Below, piece by piece: positions 1 to 15,400 of a stretch of 64,000 bases of DNA. This DNA is from Corythucha ciliata (lineage: Eukaryota; Arthropoda; Insecta; Hemiptera; Tingidae), in NCBI GenBank assembly GCA_038030265.1, contig CM075942.1, positions 15,768,029 through 15,832,028 of the forward strand, read 5' to 3'. Both the position numbers and the translations under genes were made by a program. How positions within the stretch are numbered: position 1 is the stretch's first letter; each line of letters opens with the position of its first letter. The notes beneath the pieces were generated by a model. That model saw only the letters and a list, made by a program, of their open reading frames with translations, did no database searches and had not been told where the DNA came from.

Positions 1-779
1 CCACTGCACAGGTCGGGCAACAGGAGGTGGCGCTTTGGTGACAGTCGGATTGTAGCCGCGAAAGGAAATTCAGACGGTTCGGTGTTTTGTTCGACGGGAG
101 TCTCAAAGTGACTATACCTGGCCGAGCTGTTGGTGGCGGTGGCGTAGGATATTTGGCCAGTAAGAAAAAAGAAGGCTCCGATCAGTCCACTGCGTCTGAT
201 GAATCGCATTTCAGACAGCAAATAAAGCAGGACAATTATTTCTTTTGCTTGAGTTTCATATGGTTTACCACAAGGAATGGGGTTGGCATTTATAAAATTG
301 AAAAGCTGACAATGTGGACCGACGCCCACCGATGCTGTCCCAAAATTCCACCTACGATGTGACGCCTTCTCATTGGCCAAACAATTTCTGGACTTATCAA
401 TCTGTTCTTAATAAGGTCACAAAGAACAATTTGACAATTCCCAGGGCAAGGGCATAACTTCATAAAAGTCAGGGACAGAATTGATAGATGAAAGGATAGT
501 TGTCTGCCAGAGTGGACGGGGTGGGTGTCAAAATTCAATGGGCTGCCAACTGATAGGCCTGTAGTTTCGGCGTGCATCATAACGGGTGTCAATAGCCGAG
601 AGCATAGTGCGCAGACGCAGAAGCGTTAATAGAGCGGCATCTCAAAGGACTTAGTCTGCTGACTCCTCAAAGGTTTACCGGCACTACACCCTGTGAGAAA
701 TAATTAAGTAACATACAATAAAAACAATAATAAGCACGGAAATAAAAAAACAACCGGTACCGTGGCCATATCTCCATGA

Positions 780-2150
780 ACGCAGGCGGATTAGCGTTCT
801 TCTTAAATTAGCGTTGCGGTTTCTCAATATTAGCCGCAAAATGACTGGTTTTACCAATTTTTTCTTTACTTAGCCGCAAATCAGCTGGTTTTTAACCTGT
901 ATAGCCGTAAATTGGCGCTTTTTCTCAATGTTAACCTCAAAATTGCCTTATGAAGCCTCGAATTGGCGGATTTTCAATTTTTGGTGCAAACTGAAATTGT
1001 TCACAATTTTAGCCGCGAATTAGTGATTCCTTCATTTTAGCCGAATTAGCGCTTTTTCTTAATTTTAGTAGCATTTCAAACCCGTGAATTAGCGAATTTT
1101 CTTAATTTTAGCCACGAATTGGCGTTTTTTCGCAATTTTAGCTGAAAATTGGTGATTTTTTCCATTTTAAGCAGCGAATTAGCTCTTTTCCTTCAATTTA
1201 GGATGGAAATCGGCCTTCCTCCTAATTTTAACCAGGCTAAAAATTGATTTTTCAAGCCGCAAATTAGCATTTTTTTTTACATTTCAGCACTGCATTACCA
1301 ATTTTGTTTTACTTTCAGCTATAGATTAGCGCTTCTTCTTAGTTCTAGCCGTGAATCAGCGGTTTTGTAAAACTTACAACCAAGCAGTTTCCGTTTTTCT
1401 TAATTTTAGCCCCAAATCTGCCTTCAGAAGGCGTGAAAACGAGTATTTAAGTTGGAAATTTTACCACAATTTGACCGCAAATTGGTGATTTTCTCAAGTT
1501 TAGCCGCGAACTTGCGTTTTTTCTGAATTTTAGCAGCGCAGTAGAGCTTCTAACTCGTGAATTCTCAGATTTTCTCCATTTTAGCCACGAATTGGCGTTT
1601 CCCACAATTTTAGCCGCAGATTAGCCCTTTTTTACATTTTTAGCAGTGAATTAGCACTTGTTTTCAATTTGAGCTGAAAATTGGAGTTTTTCTTAATTTT
1701 GGCCGCGTTAATTAGTGTTTTTTTTAAATTTTAGCCGCGTCGTTTTTTTATATTTCAGCCCCACAATAGTTTTTTTTTTTACTTTCTGCTGTGGATTAGC
1801 GCTGTTTTTCAGTTTAAACCTTGAAACTTTCGAAATTAGTAGCGTGTTTTATCAATTTTAGGCGTTCGCTGGGCCCAAAAACAACACTTTTGCGTTGATT
1901 TCTACATTTTAGCCGTAGAATTGCCTACGTCCACTGCGAATCAGCGATTTTTTCACAATTTGGGTCTGGAAGTTGGATCGTGAGACGACGAATCAGCGCC
2001 TTCTCGCAGTTATAGACACGAATATTAGCGCTTTTTCCAAAGACTGCCGCGTCAACAAGTTGCACATTGACGATTAGCACATTAGTGCGCTTAAGAACCT
2101 AACGAAACAAGTGACAGTGTATTTTCCCTATTTTAGCCGCGAATTGTCCT
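780..2150. repeat. Minisatellite family F1, plus orientation
   Basis: Degenerate tandem units of about 26-30 bp reading roughly TTTTCTCAATTTTAGCCGCG AATTAGCG. Copies vary in length and sequence but stay in one orientation. No genes seen. Lies downstream of the TBC1D30-like gene. Confidence 0.85.
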
Positions 2151-2910
2151 CAAGATACTACGAACCGCCTGACACACTATGTCTTGAAGGGTTGGATCTA
2201 CCCCCTTAGCCCTCAGGAGATGGAGCTGTCGCTTTTTGTGTGGAGGGCGGCTACCCTGGGGGCCAATGACGTGAGCCTGATGAAGGTGCTGATTCTTCAC
2301 AAAACAGACAAGGCGAGAAGGTTTAATATGCTTAAAGAATTTTTTAAAAAAGGCACAAAAAAATATATTTATTCACTCCGTATAATATTCCCCTCCAAGA
2401 TTGTCAATTGAGTTTTCTATGGGGAAATTTTACAAGAGCCACTAATCAGGGAACCGAATCCTGCCCCCCCTCCCAACACCCTATCGATAAACAGTGACGT
2501 CAACCTTTCCCCACTTTATTTTGTTTTTGTTTAATTTAACTTTTTTTTTTAGCTATAAGTTTAAATAAGTAGGTAGCTTTTTATTTATTGTCACGGAATT
2601 ATCGGTTCACCGTTTTTTTTAAAAATTATTATTTATTATTATTTCATTTTCCGTAGTTTGGCTATGAAGTCGAATTATTCGACGAGTACAGTCCTAATTG
2701 AACACCAGCCTCCGTGTGTTTAGCTTTGACCGTGGGAAAGGGTTTAAAAACGGGCGACGATGGTGTTGGTACTGTGGGGAGCGATGACGATGACGTTGCA
2801 CCGTCAAGATGACGATTGGTCATCAGTCGTGACGATGGCGACGACGGATTGGGTGAGTCGAGGGAGGACGTTTGCCGTACGGCGTACCTATAGCAAGCCG
2901 ATAATTTTTG

Positions 2911-3452
2911 TTATTGTATAATTTGTGGGGGTGTGGTGGAGGTGGTGGTGTTGGCGTTGTACCTTCGACGAATGTCTTTGATATCGTCTGGCTCTTCGGG
3001 TGATTGAACTGCGGAACCGCTGTCGCGTCGTCCCACAAATGGACGCGACGTCGCTGCGACTTTTTTGGTGTAATTCGCATCAGTTTCGTCCCCTGAATTG
3101 CTCCTATTATTGTGCGACTTGTGTATCCTTTGCAAGATTTCAGAATTCTCTTGCAGAATTTGTAGAAGCGCTAACTCTGATTTCTTTTTTTCCGTTTGAT
3201 CCTGCGTTTCCTCGTATTTTCCGGCTGACTCCTCCACAATTTCGGGGGAAGTTCTCTCGTTCGTCTCCTCCGTCATTTGTTTATCAACGTGCGCCTCGTC
3301 CGAAACTTCAGGCACCACTTCCACCTGGTTTTTTTCTTCCGAAGGTAAAAACTCTTCGGAATCACTCGATGAGTCGCAAAGCTCCGTCGATGATGACGAC
3401 GACGACGCCGAAGAGGAAGCACTGGACGGTGTAGGCGATCGTGACGTTCCAC
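2911..3452 (-). CDS. TBC1D30: TBC1D30-like exon 16 (terminal), acidic tail
   Basis: Opens GGTSRSPTPSSASSSASSSS and continues into an acidic Glu-rich segment, with a possible short coiled coil at SELALLQILQENSEILQRI. Ends at TAA 2911-2913. Trinucleotide-rich DNA (TCG/TCA serine codons) suggests slippage. AATAAA-type polyadenylation signals lie downstream on this strand near 2515-2520. Confidence 0.8.
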
Positions 3453-6400
3453 CTATGATAAAACAAGCAACAACACAATTGATTCCCCGTTAAGAGCAGC
3501 CAAATTGTCCCGCGCTGCCGATATTAATACCTCGTCTTGAACGAGTCTGTCGCCAATGTATCGTCGTTCCACTCTCCTTAACAACCGGTGAGACACTCCC
3601 CGGCTGTTTCGCCTGTTGATTGCCGGCCGACGGCGTACCTCGCGGTTTTTGCCCTCCTCCCAGCTGCTGCTGCTGCTGTTGACGAGGCACTCTGTTCATC
3701 GGTTGAGGCACCGTGCCCTCAATCCTCCTCCCTTTGGCCGACAGAAGAGCTCTTTTACCCAACAGCAAATGATTTAGAGCCGGAGAATTATTAGCAGTCA
3801 ACGTTTCAGAGCGGCAAGCTGTTTTCAGAGACACACAGCGGGGAAAAAAGAGGAACAGGAAGTTTTATTGTTAAAAAAAAAAATCAAAATGAAAATTAAA
3901 CAAAAAGATAAAAAAGCGAGCTATAGCTTCAAACGTGCAAATACATGCTGCAAACCTTCAATAAGGGCGGTAGAAGGCGAAAAAAAAGCAACAAAAAATG
4001 GATCAGGAAAAGCAAAAAAGCTAGCCATGATGCGATTTCAGTTCCTTCTTGTTTCGTCCAGCCTAATAATAACCGAGAGTGTCTGCCCCATTAAAGGTTT
4101 TTTTGTTTTAATCAAGTACAATCTACCCCCCCCCCTACCATTAACCACTTTCGTTTAATTTACCTGTCAGGATAATGTGTGCCTGTCTCTGCCTTTCGCG
4201 TAATTTCCAGTATTGTCTTTTAAGTGCGCTAATGTCCAGTGCGATTTTTTCTCGGTCAGGATGATTTGAGAAGGGTGTCGCTTTGGCCTCTTTGGAGTCA
4301 TCAGCTCCTGGAAGCAACACACACGTTTTTTTTTTTTTTCAATTTTTGTTGCGTTTTCTTTCGTTTTTTTGTTTTTGCTAGTCATTCCGTTGCGAACTTG
4401 CGAAGGTTGTGAGGAGCGGAAACAAAACAGGAGGGGGGATGGGAACACAATTTAAAAGGAAATGATTTCCTGCTGAGTCAGGATTCGGCTTGTTGAAATA
4501 AAATTTTTAGGAAGTTTTGCTATTTCAAGAACAAAATTCGTGAGTTTGGCTGTTTCAAATCCAAATTTCGTGGTAAAATTAAAATCCAAATTTCTTGTAT
4601 TTGGGGCCTTCAGAACCAAATTTTGGGGAATTACGCTACATGAAAAACAGAATTTCATTATTTTAGCTCAGAAAAATTACTCGAAAACCAATGTCGTGAT
4701 TTTGACCGTTTTAAAACCACAATTTTGCTCTTATATTTGCAAACGTTGTGGATTTGGTTCCTTCAAACACCAATTTCGCGTATTTTAACTATTTCAAAAA
4801 TTAAATCTGTGGCTTAACCTTTTTCCACAATCGGTTTGGCTAATTCGAAAAACTGATTTTGCTCTAAACAAGAACTCCCGGATGTGACTCAAAAAGTCAA
4901 ATTTCGTTATTTTGGCTCTGACTAACCCCAATTTTGAGGACCTTCGCCCTTAGAAACCAAAATTTCGTGGATTTGGCTAATTTAAACCCAATTTGGGAGA
5001 TTTCTACTTCTTAAAAAACAAAATTTGGTAGCTGTAGCCGTGTCTAAAATCAGGTTCGCTGGTTAGGCTTGTTCGAAAAACTAATTTGGCTCTTTCAAGC
5101 CCCGATTTTGCGAACTTTCGCTTTTTCAAACCCAAAATTTACAGATTCGTCTCGTTTACACCCCACTGTCAGGATGTTTTGCTCTTTCAAAACCCAAATT
5201 TTGTGGGGTCGCCCATCTAAGATCATATTTGAGGGTTTAGATCTTTCAAAAACCAAATTTCAAGGGTTTGGCTCCTTTAAAACCAGATTTCTTGGATTTA
5301 GCTCAACCGCAGATTGAGCAATTTTGGGTCTTTCAAACCGCAATTTCCCACTCAATTTCGCTCGTCCATTGACAAATATCCCAAATTTGGCACCTTCTAG
5401 ATCCAATTTCACCCAATTTTCATGCATCAATTTGGCATATTTTCACTCTGTTGAACTTCCAAAAAATTGCTAATCGCATTGATAATTCTAAAATTACTAT
5501 TCTAAAATTTAAATTAACTCATTCTAAAATAAAAATCCGTTACGATGGTTTTCTCATCCAAAAATATTGAATTTACCCGACGAAATTTCGTGGGTTTTGC
5601 ATGTTCAAAAACCCAATTTTGAGGGTTTTGCTATTTCAACCTCAAAATATTTATTCTTTTGCTCTTGCAAAATCAAATTTTATGGATGTTGCTTGTTTAA
5701 ACCCAAATTTGGGGGATTTTCACATGATCAAAAACCATATTTAACATTTTTAGCTCTTTCTAAGATCAGCTTCGCTAGTTTAGCTTGTTCGAATAACTGG
5801 TTTTGTTCTTTCAAGCCTCGATTTTTTTGGACCACGGCTCTTTCAAAATCAAATTTTGCGGATTTATCTCTTTAAAATCCCAATTTCAGGCAGTTTTGCT
5901 TTTTCAAAAACCGAATTTCATGGGTTTTGCTCTTTCAAATTCCGACTTTTTCGGACTTCCGCTTTTTCAACCCAAATTTCGTGGATTTGGTTCCCTTAGG
6001 TCCCAATTTCGGGATTTTCGCTTTATAAAAACTAAATTTTACTAGTCTTAGGTCTTTCTAAAATCAGTTTTGCAGGATTGGATTGTTCGAAAACTGAGTT
6101 TGCCAACCAAATTTTACGTATTCGTCTGGATAGGATACAAAATTCAGGCTTATTTGCTTTTTAAAAAAAACAAATATTGTGGGGTTCGCTCTTCAAAATC
6201 AATTTTCTTGGATTTTTGGCTCCTTCTAACGTCAATTTTGGAGATGTCCGATTCATGGAAACCAAATTGAGTGATCCTGGCTCTTTCAAACCACAATTTT
6301 GCCGTCGATTTGGAAACTTACATAATCAAAGGTTCGTTTCAAACCCAATTTCACGAATTTTCTCTACTTCGTACCTCGATTTCGTGAATCCCTCTGTAAA

Positions 6401-9400
6401 AATACAAAATTCGTGGCAATACGTCTTTCTACAGTCAGTTACGCTGGTTATAGGCTCATTAGAAAAATTGACTTTCCAAAACGAAATTTCGTTGGGTTTG
6501 CTCTCTCAGAAACCAAATTTCGCGGATTTTGCTCTTTCTAACTTCATTTTTTTAATAGTTGGGTGTATCTGAAAAACTAATTTGGCTCTTTCAAATACCA
6601 AATTCACGAATTTCACTCTTTCATATATGTATATACCCCAATTACGTCATTTTGGCCTTTACCAGCCTCTGTTCAGTGGATTTCTCAACTTAAAACCCCA
6701 ATTTTCACAAGGATTCTGGAGCCCCTACAGGAAACACTAACAGAAGAGCTGCGTCCGAAACTTGACAGTGTAGTTGTTCAGCGGGAAAAGCCGACGGGAC
6801 GTTCCGAAGGCCTGTGACCCTTGTGGGTCAAAAATTTCATTTTCCCAGGATCGGACTTAAACTCACGCGTATTGCGAACCCGCGTCGGCGAATATTTGCA
6901 CTCCCCCCCACCACCCGAGAATTATTTCAATTTTTTAAATAAATCTTTGGAATTCACGGCCATAATGCCCGAGGTTGGCGTAGTTTTAAAAACGCCCTCG
7001 ATCTAGAGGCGTGCTTTCTCCACAATTTTGAATTCACGTCATTTACGTAGTCGTTGCGCCTATAGGAAAAACACCCACCTCTTGAAGACTTTGATAACGG
7101 GTTTAAGGGGAGAGACTGGCGATATTGAGTAAATACCGTCAAAATCTAACTTTCCTTTTTAATGGTTGGAAGGAACGGGTCGAGGGGGAGTGGTTTTGAA
7201 CCGCCAGTTGAGTTATCAAGTTCCCCCTTTTCAGTCCATAGCTGCTCTTGCTTACCGAAGGAAAAAGTTTGGACCAAAAACGACGTTTTGAAGCTTAAAA
7301 TTTGAGGAAAATATCAATTGAATGACAGCCTTCATTACCATATTAAATTGTGTAATTATTTTATTTTTAATGAGTCAGGAAGTGAAAAGAAAACAGTTTA
7401 AAAAGGTTTGCGCCCTCGTCTACGGTACACCCCTTCTCCCCGCCGCCGCAGCAAGAAACTTTTAAAACGCGCTTGTCAGCAAAAATGATGGATCGTTTTT
7501 AATTATACAATTTCACCAAAGTTTAGCATGTTCCTCGAGCAATATTATAATAACACATTATTGGGGGCGAAATCGATTTTCTTCGTCCTCTGTTGCGGGG
7601 GGGGGGGAGTAAGGTCCTATGGGAAATCGCTTCAGACTTGGTGCTTAAACGTTACAATAAGCCCTATGACTTCACGCTGAGGATTTGAAGGGCATGATGG
7701 GATGGTGGGTGAGAGGAAGACAGTTTGTAAATGGTTGACAGACAGCAATCTCATTGATTTTAAGACAACAGAAAAAAATAAAAGGGAAGAACAACAATTC
7801 GGCATTCTGTTTTTTTTTCTACTAACCACGATGGAATAATGAAACAAAAATAAACAAAATGAACTACATAAATCCACGAATAAATAATAAATAAACTCAC
7901 CTGAGCTGGTAACGTCCGGATAAAGAAGTTTTACGCCCATTTTTGCCACGGTACCAACAGCCCATGGGGATATATTGTAAATGTATTTCTCTCTCAATTC
8001 CGGCACTTCGGGAACGGCCATATTGTCAATAGCCTGTACGGGTGTTACGATTGAAGTCAAAGGGGATTCAAATTCAAATATGCTAATCAAACGTCGAATG
8101 ACGGAAACTGTCGCTCACCTTAATTAAGTTGTTGGGTTCCATGAGACCAAACTCCATCATTTCACGAGTCATAACGGCCATGATGCTGTAAAACTCGTCT
8201 GCGCTTCGAACTCCGATTAGTCGACTAAAGTTGTGAATGGGTGGAGGGGGGTTAGAGATGAATTTTTTATACTGGGTAGCGGGGGTGGGGGAGAAAATAT
8301 TTACTCGGAAAGGCACTGCCATATTGCTAGAGAAGTTTTCAAAAGAACGTGATCGCCTTCGAGAAACACCAAATCCCAGACTCTAAGGACAGTCGGTTGA
8401 GGAAGACAATTTGAAAATAAAGTGAGGAACCATTGCATGGTGAATACGTCGCACAATGGAGGCTCGTAACTTGTTCCTTCGTTTAAAAAAAATATAAATG
8501 ATTTCTGCAAATATTTACTGATTAGAAGAAACGTTTGGCCCACACCTGATTCTTTGCTGTCCTGCTGTAAATGGTCTAAATGTTTCGATAGTTTTGGTAA
8601 TTTCAGTCTTAATAAGTCGCGAAAAACCGCCATGTCGACTGAAAGACCTCGTAAATTATTGGCGAAATAACTCTCAGGGAGAACTCCCTCGATTAAATAA
8701 ATCATCACCTTTCGATGGGGCATTAAACATTAATTGAGGAAAATGACTAATAAAGGTGAGAAAAGACAAAAACTGTTTTTACTTTTACTGTGGCTGACTG
8801 AGAGCCTTGCATAACTTGAAGAATTATGGCCGCCAACATGTTTAAACCCTTCAAAATAATTAATTTAAAGTAAACGAACTTTAATTAAAACGTTTAACGT
8901 TTGCCTACCTGACAATATCCGACGTTCTTATTCCACCGGGCGTACGCTACGAGAACTCTTTTGAGCACGGCCTGATTGTGTTGACCCGTCACTCCGCAAA
9001 AAAGCGAGCACCCTGTCCTATGTAAATCCTTTTGAAAGATAAAATGAGCGAATTTCATTATTATATGGTTAGGGGTGCATACGGGGGGGGGGGGGGTAGT
9101 ACCTTCACAATCTGCACGCTCAATTCTGTGTCTTCAGGCGTAGTCGTATCAGAGAAGAGTCGCCGTTCGATTTGATTCCACACAATTCCCTTGGAATTCA
9201 GGTGACGTTCGGCTAGACTGAGCCACAACTGCGGGAACACACGCAGAAAATAAATAAATAAATAATAAAAATGGAATAAAAAAAATTGGTTAGAGCTGGG
9301 TGGAAGAGGCAAAATTAGAGGCGTAAAAACAGTTAAACTGACTGTTCACGCCCCAAAATAATAATAGTGTTTGGCGCCTTGAAAATGCCTGTGCAGACAA

Positions 9401-12400
9401 TTTAAAACCCAAAAATGACCAAACTGGTGATTCGCCCCCCCCCCTTACCAACGATAGCCGAGCTGGCAATTCAAGAAAAACAGAGAAAAATCGCACCTTG
9501 GATTAAATGGCTTGACGGCCCAATTGCACTCGAAAATTGGGTAAGGTCGTTTTTCCACTAAAGAAACCGGGCTTTTCGTTTCGTATCCGATACCAGAATT
9601 TTAAGTGTGAATGAGCGCGTTGGCCGTAGTGTATTTTTAGTATCCTAAATGCGGGAATCGGATACCAGTATCTCAAGTGTAAAAGCGTCCTAAACTGATG
9701 GTCCACGCTTTTTACATGGCTAAACTGAGCGTATGCACTCTAAAATCGACTGAACTCACAAATCGTGCCCTCAAAAGAGTTACAATGAATATTCACCCTG
9801 AAAAAGGGTGATTTCGCGCCTTAAAAGTGCCTAAACTGACGATTCACGCCAAACTGGTCACACGTGCCCTGAAAATAGCCAAAACGCAATAGAAATGGCA
9901 GAAGGGTTTTAATCGTGCCCGGTAAAAAGTCATAATGATTATTCATCCCTAGATTTGGCAAATCAGACTCAATCCTCCCAACTCAATGCCAAACGCCAAC
10001 GCGCTCAATGGCCAAACTGACCATTAGAACCTTGAAAAATTTCAACTGACTAGTCACGCACTAAAGTGGGCAATTCTGACTCAATCGATTCATGTCATTT
10101 AAATGCCCTAACTGACGATATACATGTCCTGAAAATGCCACACAACCGGTAGGCTGATTTTCGCGCTCTAAAAATTACCAAACTGACCCCATTCGCTCTT
10201 TAAAAATGGTTAAACTGACGATTCGTGATCATAGAAATGGCAGACGGGTGCAGTGGAAGATCTGCATCAATCGGGGCCCGCTGTGCGGAAATCTCTATGT
10301 GGCCCTTAGTCTTTAAATAAACAAGGAATATAATTTTTATCTGGCGTTCTTGTGGCTTTTTCCAAATTTTAGCCACAAAGTTGCCTCTAGAATAAACAAA
10401 TTGGCGTTTTAGCAATTCCAGCTGAAAATGAACAGATTGAAATGCCAATTTCACGTATATTCAGCCAGGAACATTGTAATTTTGCTCAAATTAGGACCCC
10501 TAAATTTCAAACTCATTTAATTTCAGTCGCAAATAAATTAAAGTTCAAATTCAAAGTTATGGGCGCAGTCGGGGCCTGCTCGCCCGAGGTTCGCGCCCAT
10601 CACTACAACAAAAAGACCCTGAAACTTGGGGTTTTGCTGAAATTAAGACCTGTAACTTGCAGTGTCACGAATATTCAGGCAGAACTAAACTTCCAAACCC
10701 TAAACCTCCAACTTTTCAAAACCTAAATTTCCAAATTTGCTGATATTCAAAATTTTGTAGTTTTTCATTTATTCGTCAGACTTTGAGTGCTGTTTGGGCT
10801 GGCTTGCCCTGGATCTGTGGCCTTTCAACACTGATCCAGCATTTTCAGTTTCGCTGAAATTGAGACGAAAGCTTCGCCATATCGTGATTATCCAGACTGA
10901 AAAATTCCATTTTCATAGACGGTTGCTTTCAAAATTTTGAAATTTTGCGGCTATTTGTAAGAAGATTTTGGGCTAGCCCGGGCTCCATGGTCATCAGTCA
11001 TCACATATCAATAAGAAAAAGATCCCCGAAACTCTTTCGCGGAAATAGAGACCAGAAACTGACAATTCATGGAGAATAAATACACGCAACTAGCAGTTTC
11101 ACCGATAATTAGACTCGAAACCCGGGTCATTCCGCAGATTTTCAGCTTTTAACCGATGTAAAATTTATGACTATATTTGCCAGGCTTTGGGTGCTGTCGC
11201 GGCTGGCTGGGTCCACGGCCTCTAAAAAAACTTTCAATTTAGTGAAAGTTAAGACCAAAAACTTGCAATTTGCAGGATATTTAGACCCCGAAACTTATAA
11301 TTTACATGTATTATGTAATTCTGCAGCTTTTTATCTCAATTTTCCCTTCGAATCACAGATACAATTGGAAAGTTTTCCCTCAATTTTGGCGGAGAATACC
11401 GCTTTTTCTCTATTCTATGCGCGAATTAGAGATTTTCGCCATTTTAGCGGCGAATTGGTGATTTTTTCGCTTTTGGCATTGAATTAGCGTTGTTTTTCTT
11501 ACTATTAACCGCAGACTCGAGCATTACACATGCACTTTTCACAATTTCAGCCGCGAATTTGCGATTTTTAGCCGTAAATTAGCGTTTTTTTCTACGTTAG
11601 CCTAGAAGTTACCTACAGAAAGCAGGAATCGGCATTGACTCAATTTTAGCTGTCAATGAGCGCTTTTTTAGTGTAGTGAATGAGCGATTTCACTCAATTT
11701 TAGCCGCGAATTAGCGTTCTTCTACATTAAACCGTGAAAAAACTTTACGACAAATGGTTATTATCTTGTGGAAAATCTGTTTTTCGGGAGAAATTCCAAG
11801 ATCATTAATTTGGTTATTTAAAGGAAAAAATGTACAGCCTTAACGCTAATCAGCGGGTTTGAAGGGGCAAATTGACGGTTTTAGATTGTTAGCTGTGTTC
11901 CTTCAGAAGGGTGTGCACCTGCCCACTCATGCCCTCTCTTGGCTACGCCCTGGGGGGGGGGGGGCTGCTGCTGTAATCCTCGCCAAGGGGCCACGAGAAG
12001 GCTAGAAACAGCCCTGGGTGCGAATTAGCGATAGTCGCTGAGTAGCGCTTTTTCTTAATTTAGCCGAGAATATTAGCGCCGATATTCGCGATAGCGCGAA
12101 TATTCTCGATTTTAGCCACGTAATTTGACTCCATGTTTTGGGTTTTTAGCGTGTTCAGCAGAAAACGCCCTTAGTATTAATTTATGTGTGTGTCTTCGAT
12201 GAAAAGCATGGACCCGCTACAAACCTTTGATCCGCTCTAAATGCTAAATTCACGGGGGTCCGCTTCGTGTAGGACACCGGATAAAAGTGCAACCATAAAC
12301 TGTGAATTAGTGATTTTTCTCCATTTTGGTCAGAAAATTGTATCGAGAAGCCACGAATTAGTGAAATTTCTCAATTATAGCTCCAATCGAACGCTTTTTC

Positions 12401-15400
12401 TCAATTTCTTTTCAGATTCATGAACTTAAATCCTTAAAAATACCAAAGTTTCCATCTTCCACTCCGGTCGCCCCTACCTTGGTACGCTTCTGGGGGGTTT
12501 CCAAAAATGAGGCAACTGACCATTCACGCCCAGTACAAACAATGGAGTACTTTTGATTCGAACATTGAAAATTGCTGAACAGAGCTCAAAAAATGGCGAA
12601 ACTGACTACAAAGTGCTTTAATGAGTTAGTTGTTCAATCCACGCTCAATATAAACAATGAGCTGTCAATTCTGTCCCGCACCAAACATGGGCCGTCTCCA
12701 CGTTGGTTGCTGTAATACTTATGATTGCTCTCGCCCTAAAATGACTGAAGTTGCGGTCGTTGTAGCAGGCTGAGTCACGACGCCATTGATTCGACGGTTC
12801 TCTGCACGATAATGAGACCCTGAGAATTAGGCATTGGGGCAGCATTTATCACGATGCAATTTGCTATGGAAGAGTCCATGAGGTTTTCGAGAGCTCCTCC
12901 GTCGTTAGTTGACGTTGCAGTGGCGTAACGCGAGTTCGTCCATTTCTTGCTCCCTCCGCAAGGTTGTTGCGAGAATGCAGGCGGATAGACGCGTGATGCT
13001 GCAGTGAGAATAATGTTGTCGAGGGCAGTAATTACTTCGTTAATTAAGTTGTCTGGACGGGGAAAATTGAGAGGTGCAGAGTGCTGGTAGCGTCGAAGTC
13101 GATAATGGCACGAAGCGCTGCTGCACGTGGTCGGTAGCAGTGGAACAGCGAGTGTCCTTCTGAGTGGTCTATTTGAGGGAACCGTCAATTTACTCATTAT
13201 TTGGTTAAAAGTCGACTGCTTTGATCTAAACAACGGACTTATGACTAAATAAACTGGAAATTTGGAGCATCAGACTTCAATTTCAAAGTCGAAAAGGCTC
13301 TATTATAGTTAAACCCTTAGAGTCAAATTGGATTGCTTAATTCACGAATCTGACCGATTTTCGCCTAAAGAAACTTTCCAAGCCCGGAAAATTTCGGTTT
13401 AGCCACAGAATTGGAACGGAGTTGAACCAGACCAGGCCTCATGCGACTTAGTGCGGCCGCACGCACCCATAGAAGTGTCCAAAAATGAGTATTTTGAGTT
13501 CTTTTTAGTTTTATTGTTAGCCGATTTCCTGAGTTTCATAGAGTCCATGAAGCCCTTAGTAACGAGGAGTCCAATTTCAGTCATTGCCGCTTAAAGACCA
13601 AAAGGGCTAGCCTTATCTTGAGCCCTTGTCTCGAACTTGTCGGATTGGTGCTTTGCTCGTAATATGAGTCCCCCAGGTCAGGCCATTCCAAGGCTATTCA
13701 GGGTCATCAGATCATTCATTTGAGATTCGCAGCCTATCCTGGACTCATCTCAACTAAGAGGTCCTCTTCCAGTAACAAAAATCAGCGTAATCGTATTTTT
13801 GCACCAGTCACCGCGAAGGAAAGCGTACAAATACGTCCAGAAATAAGAGAAACAGTGACGGGACTTCAACAGCCGAGCAAAATAGGGCGGGATTTGTTTT
13901 AATGTTAATTCGAGAAGTGTATTCAAGTCCCTAGCGATTGTAGGCCGTCTAAACAAGGGAAGGAGTTTTCAAATTAATACCCTCCGCGGTTTTCTCTGTT
14001 TTTAAGGGAGAGGGAAGAGTTGGAATACATTGAGTTTTGTACATTTTAATTTACAGAGTAAGCGCGAGTCTCCCCCCCCTCCTCCTCCTCCTCCTACATT
14101 GTTTAGGTCAGGATAATACGGAGCGAGTGGCTGGTTTCCGATAAAACGGAAAGGTTGTGGGAAAATCCTCTCTTCTCGCGGCTTTCAATTTATTTTAGCA
14201 ACAAATGGCGCTGGGCATGAAGTTGAAACAAAAAACGATTTGGTACTACATCGAGAGTTGCGGAGTGATTCTAATTTTGTGTAGGGTCGCCATCCCCACC
14301 ATCCTCTTCAAATTAGGATTTACATAAAGTTAATAATTAAAATGAAAATAAAGTAGGACAATAAAGCAGTGTTTTTCATAGCACACTAGAAGGATTTCAG
14401 TTTTAACAACATCCCCACTTCTCTCCCCTATTAATCCTCCAAGCACTGCTATTTTAAATAATTTAAATGACACTATTAAACTACAACATCAGCCACTGTG
14501 TCACTGCCTCGCTCCGTCCATTTTCAAGATCCTGTTTTATGCATAATAAAATGGTCGTTTTTTTGCTCTGAAGCTCTCGAGGGGGAGGGAGAAAGAGTTT
14601 ATCTTACTCAAGCCGGAGCTGACGAAACGATTTATTACTGCAGGACACGAGCTTTTTTTATGAAAATATACCGACTTCGCTTACTATTGATTGCGGTGTT
14701 TTAAAAATAAATAAAGACATACCTAAATTCACAAATTTCTATTTGTGAGAAAATCGGATGCGAATGAGATGAAGATGAATGACGGGGGGGGGGGGGCTGA
14801 AGTTTGGAGTTCTGAAATTGTGCCGGAGACTGTGGGTTAATAGCGATTTCTTTTGACCCAGGTTAGGCTGTGACCCGCACAGCACACTCGGTTGTGAGGG
14901 TCTGAGGCAAAACTTCCCTTTCGAACTTAACAGAAGATTGCACCTTACGCGGTTTTCAGTCTTTAATGTATTACTTTACCGAAATGGTAGCGTCTAAGTT
15001 TTAGATGTACCCCAAACCCCCCCACAGCCACACGTCATGCTCATTAACTCATTAGAGTTGTAATTTCGACCTGTAGGTAGGGTAGGTGGATTAGTTTAGT
15101 CAACCGTCTTTAGAATAACAACAAGTACAGGGCTCATGTACAGCCCTGCAGCTACACTATGGCTAGGCTAATGAGCACCTGGATCAACACTGTCAGTTTC
15201 TTGGAAACAAATTGACCGTTCCCAAGGGGTTTTCCTCGAAAAATGTTGATTTTTGTAGAGAAATATCTGTTTTGTGTGGGAAAATATCAGGGTTTTGGTT
15301 TTTTGGAGGAAAAAACTGCAGTTTGTAGGGATAAATAATTGTCGATTCACGAGTCCAGCTGTAGTTTTGAGGGCCGCCAGGCAAGCTCGGTGTCCGGATG

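Noticed and set aside
780..2150. CRISPR-like array
   Set aside because: Units are contiguous and degenerate with no distinct spacers; this is a minisatellite in a eukaryotic genome.
2184..2411. Possible Ty3-type polyprotein fragment (75 codons)
   Set aside because: A loose resemblance to the RNaseH-integrase linker only; no catalytic motif and no flanking retroelement sequence.
3000..3434. 144-codon plus ORF
   Set aside because: Antisense shadow of TBC1D30 exon 16.
12775..13233. 152-codon minus-strand ORF
   Set aside because: The longest frame in its area and free of minisatellite, but no motif, no splice-site logic and no recognisable family. Could be LINE debris.
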